Positions 1 through 8,444 are shown, numbered from the stretch's first letter. The stretch is DNA of 64,000 nt from Pseudomonas fluorescens (GCF_902497875.1 NZ_CABVHY010000029.1:1-64000); one strand, 5' to 3'. Notes: a model not told the origin generated them from the sequence alone. Numbers and translations are program-made.

Positions 1-265
1 CGCCAGGCCTTAACGTAGAACCTATTATCCAGAAAGTTATCTTCATGGCCCACTCAATTACTAACGACCACAACAACTCGACTCCCCCCAACGTGCTGTT
101 GGCGATCGACAACAAAAACTCGGTGCTCGCCGAAGTGGTTGCCGGCCAAACAAACCACATCGCCTATTCAGCCTACGGTTATCAGTCCGCACGGCAGGAG
201 GTCATGACGCGGTTGGGCTTCAATGGCGAATTGCGAGAAATGCACACCAGTTGGTATTTGCTGGG
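1..265. repeat. 265-bp direct duplication, copy 1 (partner 1090-1354)
   Basis: Positions 1-265 match 1090-1354 base for base at an offset of 1089 bp. The shared block covers 44 bp of 5' leader and about the first 74 codons of two RHS-core genes. The window begins inside the repeat, so its true left end is unknown. Confidence 0.95.
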
Positions 266-1064
266 AAACGGCTACCGCGCTTACAACCCGCGATTGATGC
301 GTTTTCATAGCCCGGACAAATTGAGTCCTTTTGGGGCGGGCGGGTTGAATGCGTATATGTATTGTGGGGGTGAGCCAGTGATGAATTCGGATCCGACAGG
401 GCATACTTTTTTTTCCTGGAAAAATGTATTCCAAATTTTGGATTTTTTTTCATTGTCCAATAATTCGAGTGGCCCACTACGTAACCCGTTACCCATAGAA
501 GCCGCATCGGGATCAGGGGGATTGTGGGGAGCCGCAGCTACCCTCGCCAGCAGAGCGCCCGGTCCTGGCGGGGTCAGTTCAACGCCCATAGGCAAAAATC
601 CGCCACTCCACGGAACCTCCGGCCCAACCAGCAACTACCGCCCCTCTCGTCCCGCTTTAACCGGTGTCGGCGCGCTCGTCGATTCCGTCGGTTTCAGCGG
701 ATCGACATCGAGGACATATCCAACCTTCCTATCGAGCGGTAACACACATACGCAACCCCGTACGCAACCCCGTTCATCTTTTGACGAACCTAGAGTGCTA
801 TACGATGGTCCGGTTCCGAAGTCACCCATACTGGTAACGGAAAGACTTCTGGGGAAAGCTCCAACTTATGATCCACATAACCCAACCAGTTATCTGACCT
901 CTGCACAAATGGAACGCCGGCGTGACCGTGCAAACTTGCCGCGACAGTTGGCAGAGGAAATAGCCAATGAAAGACGAACCGCTCAACAGCGGGATTATAT
1001 ACGGGATGAAATCGTGGCCAGAGATCGAAACCGTCTGGCCGCACTACAAAATTCTGCGATATAG
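45..1064 (+). CDS. Orphan RHS repeat-associated core protein, copy 1
   Basis: A 339-aa protein. Residues about 40-120 hold the end of the RHS-associated core: a YGYQ motif, the GFNGE motif, the LGNGYRAYNPRLMRFHSPD block and the closing DPTGH. In large RHS toxins this core ends just before a variable toxin tip. Here the N-terminus is only about 40 residues and the YD-repeat shell is missing. Residues after 120 are low-complexity (Gly, Pro, Ser), ending in a charged helical stretch rich in Arg and Glu. No signal peptide, recognisable toxin domain or following immunity gene is visible. Such short RHS-core genes are common in Pseudomonas, but their role is unknown. It is the first of three in tandem. 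Confidence 0.8.
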   Translation: MAHSITNDHNNSTPPNVLLAIDNKNSVLAEVVAGQTNHIAYSAYGYQSARQEVMTRLGFNGELREMHTSWYLLGNGYRAYNPRLMRFHSPDKLSPFGAGGLNAYMYCGGEPVMNSDPTGHTFFSWKNVFQILDFFSLSNNSSGPLRNPLPIEAASGSGGLWGAAATLASRAPGPGGVSSTPIGKNPPLHGTSGPTSNYRPSRPALTGVGALVDSVGFSGSTSRTYPTFLSSGNTHTQPRTQPRSSFDEPRVLYDGPVPKSPILVTERLLGKAPTYDPHNPTSYLTSAQMERRRDRANLPRQLAEEIANERRTAQQRDYIRDEIVARDRNRLAALQNSAI

Positions 1065-1089
1065 ACAAACAACACGAGGTCTATATACG

Positions 1090-1354
1090 CGCCAGGCCTT
1101 AACGTAGAACCTATTATCCAGAAAGTTATCTTCATGGCCCACTCAATTACTAACGACCACAACAACTCGACTCCCCCCAACGTGCTGTTGGCGATCGACA
1201 ACAAAAACTCGGTGCTCGCCGAAGTGGTTGCCGGCCAAACAAACCACATCGCCTATTCAGCCTACGGTTATCAGTCCGCACGGCAGGAGGTCATGACGCG
1301 GTTGGGCTTCAATGGCGAATTGCGAGAAATGCACACCAGTTGGTATTTGCTGGG
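1090..1354. repeat. 265-bp direct duplication, copy 2 (partner 1-265)
   Basis: Identical to positions 1-265. The first difference is at 1355 (C, against A at 266), after which the two genes diverge within the conserved core and then completely. Confidence 0.95.
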
Positions 1355-1658
1355 CAACGGCTATCGCCCCTATATCCCGCGACTGATGCGTTTTCATAGC
1401 CCGGACAGTTGGAGCCCGTTTGGGGCGGGCGGTTTGAATGCGTATAGGTATTGTAGCGGTGAGCCGGTGATAAATTCGGATCCGTCGGGACATGAGTGGT
1501 GGTCTCCGATCTCCCGCGTCACCTCGACAATATTCGGGAGTAGACGTAGCCCTACTCTTAGACTAGCCCTCCAGACGCTCGGCATACCCTCAGGTCAATA
1601 CCCTAGCAGTTCTGCTAGTTCCCAACGTTGGGCCGAGCGAGTAAAACTGGAGGCCTGA
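1134..1658 (+). CDS. Orphan RHS repeat-associated core protein, copy 2 (short)
   Basis: A 174-aa protein. Its first 74 residues are identical to those of the gene at 45-1064. The core then diverges slightly (NGYRPYIPRLMRFHSPD) and ends at DPSGHEWW. Only about 55 residues of unrelated, Ser/Arg-rich tail follow, so this is the shortest of the three. It may be a C-terminally truncated module or a displaced tip. No immunity-like gene lies between it and the next copy, 36 bp downstream. Because N-terminus and leader are exact copies, it probably shares its expression signals with copy 1. Confidence 0.75.
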   Translation: MAHSITNDHNNSTPPNVLLAIDNKNSVLAEVVAGQTNHIAYSAYGYQSARQEVMTRLGFNGELREMHTSWYLLGNGYRPYIPRLMRFHSPDSWSPFGAGGLNAYRYCSGEPVINSDPSGHEWWSPISRVTSTIFGSRRSPTLRLALQTLGIPSGQYPSSSASSQRWAERVKLEA

Positions 1659-1694
1659 ATTCACACCGACCGAATCACCAAGGAAGGCATTTTC

Positions 1695-2660
1695 ATGGCC
1701 CACTCAATTGCTGATGACCACGTCAACCCCACCCCACAGCGCACCGTGCTGTTGGCGACCGACAGCAAAAGCTCGGTGCTCGCCGAAGTGAGTGCCGACA
1801 AAACAAACCACGTCACCTATTCGGTCTACGGCCATCAGTCTGCGCAACAGGAGGTCATGACGCGCTTGGGCTTCAATGGCGAACTGCGAGAGATGCAAAC
1901 CCGTTGGTATTTGCTGGGCGATGGCTATCGCGCCTATAACCCGCGATTGATGCGCTTTCATAGCCCGGATAGTTGGAGTCCGTTTGGGAAGGGTGGGCTA
2001 AATCCGTATATGTATTGTGGGGGTGAGCCGGTGATGAACAAGGATCCGACAGGGCATGGTTTCTTTTCGATTTTCCGCACGGGGTTCAACAACCTGACAG
2101 ATAGAATGAATACTTTGGTTAGTACCTATCAAGCGCAAAGAGCAGTGGGCCAAAACCCTGTGAGCGCTTTGAGTTCAAGCGTTAATGGAGGAATGCCCAA
2201 TATGTTGGGAGCTCTCAACCCGAATGGAGTCTCAAAGCTTGGGGCAGCGCCAACTAATAGTCTCCCCACAGCTAAAACCGGCGGGTTACATCATAACGTT
2301 GGGGGAGTCCCGAGTTCGACTCCGGATCGGGGAACTGGCGCCTCAAACCCCGATTCGTCCGGCGGCCCAAGCATGTGGGACCGTTTGGCCGCTAGAGCTC
2401 AATCAACACAGGTCGCGGTAGTAAAACCGAATTACGGTTCATCAAAGCAGGTCGCGGTAGTAAAACCAAATCAATCTACACCTCCGCCAGCCCCTGCATC
2501 TGGATCGTCCTCAGCCCCTGCGAATCGTCCTGTCGCTAACGTCCAACCCTACAGACCTACAAATGACTCGGCTTCAAATTCCACCTGGTCTGGAGAGTCA
2601 GGGCCAAGCGATTGGAGTTCAAGTTCATCCAACTCCTCGATAAGAGGGAGCAGGCGTTAA
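1695..2660 (+). CDS. Orphan RHS repeat-associated core protein, copy 3
   Basis: A 321-aa protein. The N-terminus follows the same plan as copies 1 and 2 (MAHSIADDH, GFNGELREM, GDGYRAYNPRLMRFHSPD, DPTGH at about residue 120) with many substitutions, so it is an older paralogue. A purine-rich AAGGAAGG precedes the ATG. The C-terminal 200 residues are Ser/Pro/Asn-rich. They include a short tandem repeat, QVAVVKPN twice, encoded by DNA repeats starting at 2409 and 2448. No toxin fold is recognisable by eye. The tail could be a disordered linker left after loss of the toxin tip. Confidence 0.75.
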   Translation: MAHSIADDHVNPTPQRTVLLATDSKSSVLAEVSADKTNHVTYSVYGHQSAQQEVMTRLGFNGELREMQTRWYLLGDGYRAYNPRLMRFHSPDSWSPFGKGGLNPYMYCGGEPVMNKDPTGHGFFSIFRTGFNNLTDRMNTLVSTYQAQRAVGQNPVSALSSSVNGGMPNMLGALNPNGVSKLGAAPTNSLPTAKTGGLHHNVGGVPSSTPDRGTGASNPDSSGGPSMWDRLAARAQSTQVAVVKPNYGSSKQVAVVKPNQSTPPPAPASGSSSAPANRPVANVQPYRPTNDSASNSTWSGESGPSDWSSSSSNSSIRGSRR

Positions 2661-2769
2661 ATCTGGCAGGCGAGTATTCCGCTAAATGAATGATGGGTTC
2701 TCCGAACACCCGATACGCTTGCACAACACAAAACCTAATCAAACTATCACAGCGCGGTGAGGCATCTCC

Positions 2770-3636
2770 TCACCGCTGCATCCCCCACCGCTTCACCGTC
2801 ACCCGCTCCAACGTATCAAACACCAGATTCTCCACCAGCAACCCAATCAGAATCACCACCGCCAACCCGGCAAACACCTTGTCGGTATACAGCTCATTAC
2901 GATTCTGAAAGATGTACCAGCCCAACCCACCCTTGCCACTCGTTGCTCCGAATACCAGTTCGGCCGCAATCAACGTTCGCCAGGCAAACGCCCAACCGAT
3001 TTTCAGCCCGGCGAGGATTGATGGCAGTGCGGCCGGGATCAGGATGAACAGCACGAAGCGAATGCCCTTCAGGCCGTAATTACGCCCGGCCATGCGCAGG
3101 GTTTCCGAGACGCCGAGAAAGCCGGCGTAGGTGTTCAAGGCCAGGGCCCAGAGCACCGAATGCACCAGCACGAAGATCAGGCTGTTCTGCCCCAGGCCGA
3201 ACCACAGCAGGGCCAGCGGCAGCAGGGCGATCGCCGGCAATGGGTTGAACATCGAGGTCAGGGTGCTCAGCAGGTCGCGACCGAACTGGGTCGAGACCGC
3301 GAGGGTGGTCAAGGCGAAGGCCAGGACGATGCCGATCAGGTAACCCTTGAGCAGCACCACCAGGGAAATACCGACCTTGCCCAGCAATTCGCCGCTGAGC
3401 AGGCCGTCGTACAGCGCGCTGCTGGTTTGCAGGAAGCTGGGCAGCAGCAGGTCGTTGTCCTGGTAGCGGGCGACGACTTCCCAGAGCACCGCGAGCAAAA
3501 TCAGGATCAGGCTTTTGCGCAACCAGCCTTGTTGCCAGAGGCGCTGACCGAGGGGCAGTTCGCGTTCCAGCGGGACGCTCAGCAGCGGTTCCAATGCAAC
3601 TTCATATTCCTGGCGTACGGGTGATGAATGGCTCAT
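2770..3636 (-). CDS. Sulfonate/taurine-type ABC transporter permease
   Basis: A 288-aa inner-membrane permease of the SsuC/TauC class, with about six hydrophobic segments. The EAA loop is visible around AGRNYGLKGIRFVLFILIPAALP. The ATG at 3636 is chosen because GGAGG lies 7 bp upstream; a longer TTG start at 3660 would overlap the preceding gene. It is the last gene of a minus-strand operon (dioxygenase, binding protein, ATPase, permease) and should form the channel for the aliphatic sulfonate or sulfate ester recognised by the upstream binding protein. The stop codon lies in a GC-rich hairpin at about 2751-2782. Confidence 0.9.
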   Translation of the reverse strand: MSHSSPVRQEYEVALEPLLSVPLERELPLGQRLWQQGWLRKSLILILLAVLWEVVARYQDNDLLLPSFLQTSSALYDGLLSGELLGKVGISLVVLLKGYLIGIVLAFALTTLAVSTQFGRDLLSTLTSMFNPLPAIALLPLALLWFGLGQNSLIFVLVHSVLWALALNTYAGFLGVSETLRMAGRNYGLKGIRFVLFILIPAALPSILAGLKIGWAFAWRTLIAAELVFGATSGKGGLGWYIFQNRNELYTDKVFAGLAVVILIGLLVENLVFDTLERVTVKRWGMQR

Positions 3637-3656
3637 CGGGCAACCCTCCAAATAGC

Positions 3657-4517
3657 TCAATACGCGATGCGGATATCGGCGAAATTCAGTTCACGGTGGT
3701 TTTCAACCGTCTGGCCTTCGTCAAACAGCAGCCGATGAATGCGCCGCGCCGACCGTTGAAATTCCACCCCACCAAGGCTGTGCAAGTCGTACTGATGGCT
3801 GTGGACTTCCGCACGCACGCGCCCCGGGTGCGGCGACAGCAACAGAATCCGATTGCCGACCACCAGCGCCTCTTCGATGGAGTGAGTGACGAACAGCAAG
3901 GTGAAGCGCACTTCTTCCCAGAGCAGCAGCAATTCTTCCTGCATCTTGCGGCGGGTCAGGGCGTCGAGGGCGGCGAAGGGCTCGTCCATCAGCAGGATTT
4001 TCGGCTGCATCGCCAAGGCTCGGGCGATCGCCACGCGCGCTTTCATGCCGCCGGACAGGGTATGTGGGTAGGCATCGGCAAACGCCGCCAGACCGACCTT
4101 GTCCAGATAGTGCAGCGCTCGCTCCTCGGCTTCGCGGCGCTTGAGGGTTTTGGAGGCGAGCAGCGGGAACATGACGTTCTGTTTAACGGTCTTCCACGGC
4201 GGCAGCTGGTCGAACTCCTGGAACACCACGATCCGGTCCGGCCCCGGCGCGCTGACGGTTTGCCCTTGCAGACGGATCTGCCCTTCACAGGGCTGGATAA
4301 ACCCGGCTACCGCCTTGAGCAGGGTGGATTTGCCGCAGCCCGAAGGACCGAGCAGGACGAAGCGGTCGGCAGGATCGATCTCGAAGCTGACCTGGTGGGT
4401 CGCCCGAACGACGCGCTGCGGGGTGCGGTACTCGAGGCTGACGTGGTCGACCGACAGCAGCGCTGGCGCTGCCGTGATCAGGTTGCTGGCCGTGTGGCCT
4501 TGCAGGGGCGCGTTCAT
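3657..4517 (-). CDS. Sulfonate/taurine-type ABC transporter ATP-binding protein
   Basis: A 286-aa ABC ATPase (TauB/SsuB class). Walker A is GPSGCGKST, the signature is LSGGMKARVAIARALA, Walker B is ILLMDEPFAALD, and the switch His is in LLFVTHSIEEAL. The signature has Met where Gln is usual. The ATG at 4517 follows GGGAG and lies 5 bp after the binding-protein stop. The gene ends 20 bp before the permease ATG. It powers uptake through the adjacent permease. Confidence 0.92.
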   Translation of the reverse strand: MNAPLQGHTASNLITAAPALLSVDHVSLEYRTPQRVVRATHQVSFEIDPADRFVLLGPSGCGKSTLLKAVAGFIQPCEGQIRLQGQTVSAPGPDRIVVFQEFDQLPPWKTVKQNVMFPLLASKTLKRREAEERALHYLDKVGLAAFADAYPHTLSGGMKARVAIARALAMQPKILLMDEPFAALDALTRRKMQEELLLLWEEVRFTLLFVTHSIEEALVVGNRILLLSPHPGRVRAEVHSHQYDLHSLGGVEFQRSARRIHRLLFDEGQTVENHRELNFADIRIAY

Positions 4518-4522
4518 TTCTG

Positions 4523-5542
4523 TCAGCTCCCTTGCAGCGGTTTCGCATCCTGGAAGAAGTAGTCCTTCCATGATTCGGGTTTGTTTTTGATCGCGCCGAC
4601 GCGGTGGAGGAACTCCGCCAGCGGATAAGTGTTTTTCGGCGTGACGCTGAATTCGAACTGCGGGTTGTCGATGATTTTCAGCAGGTCGGCGCGGTCGATC
4701 TTGGCCTTGGTCACGCGGATATAAGTGTCAGCGGCCGCGCCTTTGTCGTTCTGGGCAAACTCGGCCGCTTCGGTCAGGGCTTCGATGAAGGCCTTGTAGG
4801 TCTTCGGGTTCTCGTTGCGGAATTTCTCGGTGGCGAACAGCACGGTGGGCGAGTTCGGGCCGAGCAGGTCGTAGGTGTTGAGCACCACATGCACTTTGGG
4901 GTTTTTCAGCGCCTGATCCTGGAATGGCGGGTTGGAAAAATGCCCAGTCAGCTCGGTGCCGCCAGCGATCAACGCGGCGGTGGCGTCCGGGTGCGGGACG
5001 GCGATGGTGTACTTGTCCAGGCGATTGAAGTCCTTATCGCCCCATTGCTTGGCCGCGGCGTACTGCAGGAAGCGCGACTGCACGGAAACCCCGACTGCGG
5101 GCACGGCGATACGGTCCTTCTCGGTGAAGTCGGCGATGGTTTTGACCTGTGGATTGTTGCTCACCAGGTAGTACGGAAAGTTGCCCAGCGAAGCCACGGC
5201 TTTGACGTTCTGCTTGCCATGGGTACGGTCCCAGATGGTCAGCAGCGGGCCGACCCCGGCACCGGCAATATCGATGGAACCCGAGAGCAGCGCATCGTTG
5301 ACCGCCGCGCCGCCGGACAGTTGAGTCCAGTCGACCTTGATCTCGATGCCCTCCTCCTTACCGTGTTTTTCGATCAGGTTTTGATCGCGCACCACGTTGA
5401 GCAGCAGGTAAACAATGCCGAACTGCTCGGCGATGCGGATCTCGCCTTCGGCATGGGCGGCGTTTGGGGCGACCAGACTACTGACGAGCAGGCTGAACCC
5501 CAGGCCGATGCTGGCGGCCACGGATTTGATGGGTTTGGACAT
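4523..5542 (-). CDS. Periplasmic sulfonate/taurine-type substrate-binding protein
   Basis: A 339-aa protein with a Sec signal peptide (residues 1-31, cleavage after NAAHA). The mature part begins GEIRIAEQFG, typical of the NMT1/SsuA/TauA binding-protein family. Conserved family features include LLSGSIDIAGAGVGPLL and AVPAVGVSVQSRFLQ. The first gene of the cluster is a TauD-type oxygenase, so the ligand is probably a sulfonate or alkyl sulfate. The precise ligand cannot be read from sequence. It follows the dioxygenase with a 36-bp gap and is tightly linked to the ATPase. Confidence 0.9.
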   Translation of the reverse strand: MSKPIKSVAASIGLGFSLLVSSLVAPNAAHAEGEIRIAEQFGIVYLLLNVVRDQNLIEKHGKEEGIEIKVDWTQLSGGAAVNDALLSGSIDIAGAGVGPLLTIWDRTHGKQNVKAVASLGNFPYYLVSNNPQVKTIADFTEKDRIAVPAVGVSVQSRFLQYAAAKQWGDKDFNRLDKYTIAVPHPDATAALIAGGTELTGHFSNPPFQDQALKNPKVHVVLNTYDLLGPNSPTVLFATEKFRNENPKTYKAFIEALTEAAEFAQNDKGAAADTYIRVTKAKIDRADLLKIIDNPQFEFSVTPKNTYPLAEFLHRVGAIKNKPESWKDYFFQDAKPLQGS

Positions 5543-5578
5543 GGAAAATCTCCTGGCTATCGGAAGTGCCGTGTTCGA

Positions 5579-6475
5579 TCAGTAAGGGGCGTCGCCCTGA
5601 ATGGTGGTGCGGTAGAGCTTGCGGCGCAGATGGCTCGGGCAACCCGCGGCCAGGTGGATCAGCGAACGGTTGTCCCAGAACACCAGGTCGTGGGGCTGCC
5701 AGGGGTGGCGATAGATGTTTTCCGGCAGCACGCTGTGGGCGTAAAGCTCGGCCAGCAGTTGCTGACTTTCGTCTTCGGGCAAACCGACGATGCGGGTGGT
5801 GAATCCTTCGCTGACGAACAGTGCCTTGCGACCGTTTTCCGGATGGGTGCGGACGATCGGATGCACCACCTCGTTGACCTGTGCCAGTTGCTCCGGGGTC
5901 AGGGTCGGGCGCCAGTTGCCTTCGAACTTGGTTTCGCTATAGCGCGCGGTGTAGGAGTGCGCGGCCGAGCGACCTTCGAGCGCTTTACGCAGCACGTGCG
6001 GCAAGCTGTCCCAGGCTTTGTGCAGGTCGGCGAACAGAGTGTCGCCGCCTTCGGCCGGCAGTTCCTGGGCATGCAGCATCGAACCCAGGCTCGGCAGCTC
6101 TTTGTAGGAGAGGTCGGAGTGCCAGAACTTGCCGGCATCGCCCAGGCCGATGGATTGGCCGTTCTCGATGATGTTGGAGACGATGAGGATTTCCGGGTGG
6201 CCCGCCAGCAGGAACTGCTTGAGCACGTGGATCTGCAACACGCCGAAGCGACGGCTGAAGGCGATTTGCTGTTCCGGGGTGATGCGCTGATCGCGAAACA
6301 CCACCACGTGATGGTCCAGATGCGCACGGTGAATGCGCGAGAAGTCCAGGTCATTGACCGGGCGGGCCAGGTCGAGCCCGATGATTTCGGCACCCACGGC
6401 GCCGCTGAACGGGCGGATGTCGAAGGATTGCGGCGCGATGTTCGCGACGCTTGGGAAAGCAGTAGCTGCAGACAT
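5579..6475 (-). CDS. TauD/TfdA-family Fe(II)/2-oxoglutarate dioxygenase
   Basis: A 298-aa cytoplasmic oxygenase. The iron-binding HxD is seen as FWHSDLSY, and the distal His probably in RSLIHLAAG near residue 275. A C-terminal Arg in HLRRKLYRTT probably binds 2-oxoglutarate. TauD enzymes hydroxylate the carbon next to sulfur, releasing sulfite (taurine) or sulfate (AtsK, alkyl sulfates). As first gene of a tau-like operon it should release sulfur from the imported compound. TauD and AtsK substrates cannot be told apart by eye. Confidence 0.88.
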   Translation of the reverse strand: MSAATAFPSVANIAPQSFDIRPFSGAVGAEIIGLDLARPVNDLDFSRIHRAHLDHHVVVFRDQRITPEQQIAFSRRFGVLQIHVLKQFLLAGHPEILIVSNIIENGQSIGLGDAGKFWHSDLSYKELPSLGSMLHAQELPAEGGDTLFADLHKAWDSLPHVLRKALEGRSAAHSYTARYSETKFEGNWRPTLTPEQLAQVNEVVHPIVRTHPENGRKALFVSEGFTTRIVGLPEDESQQLLAELYAHSVLPENIYRHPWQPHDLVFWDNRSLIHLAAGCPSHLRRKLYRTTIQGDAPY

Positions 6476-6593
6476 AAATCACTCCCACGCACGGCACGCT
6501 CAAGGGCGCGCGCGTCGATCAGAAACTCACGGAGGTCCCGTGTTGGTTCATTTCGTGCGGCGCGCCGATTGGTCGGCAGGTACGCAGGGGTTT

Positions 6594-6660
6594 GACTTTA
6601 TAGATATAAGAAAAGAATTTTAAATACCGTTAGAGAATAACGATATGGCTTATTTCAAAG
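6594..6660 (-). promoter_or_regulatory. AT-rich presumed promoter region of the sulfonate operon
   Basis: A distinctly AT-rich stretch about 120 bp upstream of the dioxygenase ATG, standing out against GC-rich surroundings. Sulfate-starvation operons in Pseudomonas are usually driven by LysR-type CysB-like activators from AT-rich promoters. The assignment rests on composition and position only. Confidence 0.35.
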
Positions 6661-6777
6661 ATCAAAAGATCAAAAGATCAAAAGATCAAAAGATCGCAGC
6701 CTGCGGCAGCTCCTACGCGGTCCGGGTACACCCGCGAATCCGAGGTCGTACGCAAATCTGTAGGAGCTACCGCAGGT
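6657..6777. repeat. GATCAAAA tandem repeat and REP-type inverted repeat
   Basis: Positions 6657-6695 carry about five units of an 8-bp repeat (GATCAAAA). A REP-like arm at 6700-6717 (CCTGCGGCAGCTCCTACG) pairs with its near-complement at about 6760-6777 (TGTAGGAGCTACCGCAGG). This is a common intergenic element of fluorescent pseudomonads. Confidence 0.8.
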
Positions 6778-6853
6778 TCGGGCCGCGTTCGGACGATATT
6801 TTTGGCCTATGCTGCTGACAGCATGACGCTGGTTCATTCATGAGGGACTCTCA

Positions 6854-7192
6854 ATGTTCTACGTGCAACGCGATGCTCAAGGTCAGCTGGTTCGCGTGGA
6901 AGCCGCCGCCTATGCCGAAGCGAGGGAAACGCTCCCCGCCGACCACCCTGACATTCAGGCCTGGTACGCCAACGAAGCAGTGGTCACCAGCCTCAAGCAA
7001 CTCAGGCAGAGCGACCTGGATATGATCCGGGTACTCGACGACCTGATTCAGGTGCTGACCAGCAAAGGGGTGATTCGCGTCACCGACCTGCCGCCGGCAG
7101 CCCAGGCCAAGCTGATGGACCGGACCCATGCCCGTGAAGCCCTGGGTGGGTTGAGCCAACTGATCAATGATGAAGAGACGGGGTTGATCTAG
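6854..7192 (+). CDS. Conserved Pseudomonas protein often labelled tryptophan synthase beta-like
   Basis: A 112-aa soluble protein starting MFYVQRDAQGQLVRVE. It contains an acidic segment (ADHPDIQAWYANE) and a helical C-terminal half. The family is common in Pseudomonas and often carries a 'tryptophan synthase subunit beta' label. At this length it cannot be the enzyme, and no PLP-binding motif is present. No function is known. It stands alone between REP elements. Confidence 0.7.
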   Translation: MFYVQRDAQGQLVRVEAAAYAEARETLPADHPDIQAWYANEAVVTSLKQLRQSDLDMIRVLDDLIQVLTSKGVIRVTDLPPAAQAKLMDRTHAREALGGLSQLINDEETGLI

Positions 7193-7213
7193 CTCCCCTC
7201 TGGCAGCGCTTTC

Positions 7214-7333
7214 CTGTGGCGAGGGCGCTTGCTCGCGCTGGAACCAATCTCCTGGCTTATCCAGATAGAACCCATGCACCGGTTTTACGACTGCTTCGCA
7301 GCCGATCGCGAGCAAGCTCGCTCCCACATTATT
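7214..7333. repeat. REP doublet (inverted pair)
   Basis: TGTGGCGAGGGCGCTTGCTC near 7214 faces its near-complement GCGAGCAAGCTCGCTCCCAC near 7315-7333, separated by about 80 bp that include the usual TTTACGACTGCTTCGCAG spacer. This is the classic Pseudomonas REPIN arrangement. Another REP fragment (GCTGCCGCAGGCTGCGATC) lies near 7487. Apart from the operator at 7591, nothing else is seen between 7193 and 7637. Confidence 0.8.
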
Positions 7334-7590
7334 AGATCGGGCTTGGGCATAGATAGTGTGCACATCGAAGATCCAAATGTGGGGAGGACAGCAATCGCTG
7401 CCAGGCATCGATTCTCTGCTGCCCTTAACCCAAAGGCCCATACAATGCCTCGGCTCGACGCGCTAGACTAAGGTGAATGCACAGGAGGCTGCCGCAGGCT
7501 GCGATCCTGGCAATCTCCCAGGCGCCGAAAGTCTGCCGTCATGAGAAATCAAGCCGTTTGACAAGTGACCCGGCAGTCACTAATGTGCAT

Positions 7591-7600
7591 TTGGATCCAA
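7591..7600. promoter_or_regulatory. TTGGATCCAA palindrome, candidate GntR operator
   Basis: A perfect 10-bp palindrome centred about 42 bp upstream of the GTG start of the GntR gene. FCD-type GntR regulators often bind short palindromes of this shape and control their own genes. Inference from position and symmetry. Confidence 0.4.
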
Positions 7601-7637
7601 TCAAGACCATCCATTCCAGAATGAGGGCAGCGTCGTT

Positions 7638-8348
7638 GTGACACAGAAGCCGAACCCTTTGACCAGTATTCCGGTCAGCGGACCGATACCCGCTCATCTT
7701 GCTCGCTCAGTCATTGAAGAAACCTTGCGCTCGGCGATCCTTGATGGTCGCTTGCCGTGCGGGGCCGCCCTTCGCCAGCAAGACCTGGCCGACCTCTTCG
7801 GTGTGAGCCGCATGCCTGTGCGTGAGGCCTTGCGGCAACTCGAAGCGCAGTCGTTGTTGCACGTGATCCCGCACAAAGGTGCCGTCGTCGCGCCTCTGAT
7901 CGAGGGTGATGCCGTAGAGACTTACGCCCTGCGCATCCTGCTGGAAACCGAAGCCCTGCGCCTATCGATTCCCTTGCTTGAGGCCGCCGATTTTTCCCTG
8001 GCCGCAAGCTACATCGACGCCCTCGAAGCCGAAACCGACTACCCCGAGATGGGCCGACTCAACCGCCTGTTCCACATGGCCCTGTATGGCAAGGCCACCA
8101 ACCGCAGGCTGTTGAGCCTGGTAGAAAGCGGGCTGATCGAAGAAGAGCGTTTTCTGCGCTTCAACCTTGAGGCCATGGGCCTGGGAAAAATCTCCCAGGA
8201 CGACCATCGGCACCTGCTGCGAATGGCCGAAGAACGGAACATCGAACAGTCTGTAAAAGCCCTCGAGAACCATCTCAACCGTGGGGTCGAAGCGATTACC
8301 CGCTACTTGAACGACACCGATCCTTTGGGCAAGAAAACACCGAAGTGA
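7638..8348 (+). CDS. GntR-family transcriptional regulator (FCD domain)
   Basis: A 236-aa DNA-binding regulator. The N-terminal winged helix-turn-helix includes LRQQDLADLFGVSRMPVREALRQLEAQ (residues about 46-72). The C-terminal FCD effector domain carries the metal/ligand His residues in RLFHMALYG and DDHRHLLRMAEE. The start is GTG; an in-phase upstream ATG is absent. Effector and targets cannot be told. The closest linked operator is the palindrome at 7591. The paired 22-bp sites at 16066 and 20979 are also GntR-like, but a link to this gene is speculative. Confidence 0.88.
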   Translation: MTQKPNPLTSIPVSGPIPAHLARSVIEETLRSAILDGRLPCGAALRQQDLADLFGVSRMPVREALRQLEAQSLLHVIPHKGAVVAPLIEGDAVETYALRILLETEALRLSIPLLEAADFSLAASYIDALEAETDYPEMGRLNRLFHMALYGKATNRRLLSLVESGLIEEERFLRFNLEAMGLGKISQDDHRHLLRMAEERNIEQSVKALENHLNRGVEAITRYLNDTDPLGKKTPK

Positions 8349-8444
8349 ACAGCGTGGGGAGTGCCATGCATTCCCACGGGTCACGGTTCTAAGATAGGCT
8401 TCAACCCAGGTTCTCCAAGTAACAAAGGGTCTTGGAGAAAATAG

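Noticed and set aside
4604..6595. Long plus-strand open frame (663 codons) across the binding-protein and dioxygenase genes
   Set aside because: It is the antisense shadow of two well-supported minus-strand genes in GC-rich DNA; composition is Val/Gly/Arg-rich and has no domain or ribosome site.
6657..6695. CRISPR-like array from the GATCAAAA repeats
   Set aside because: The 8-bp units have no spacers; it is a simple tandem repeat next to a REP element.
6854..7192. Tryptophan synthase beta subunit
   Set aside because: Only 112 residues with no PLP lysine or TrpB motifs; the familiar label appears to be a carried-over misannotation.
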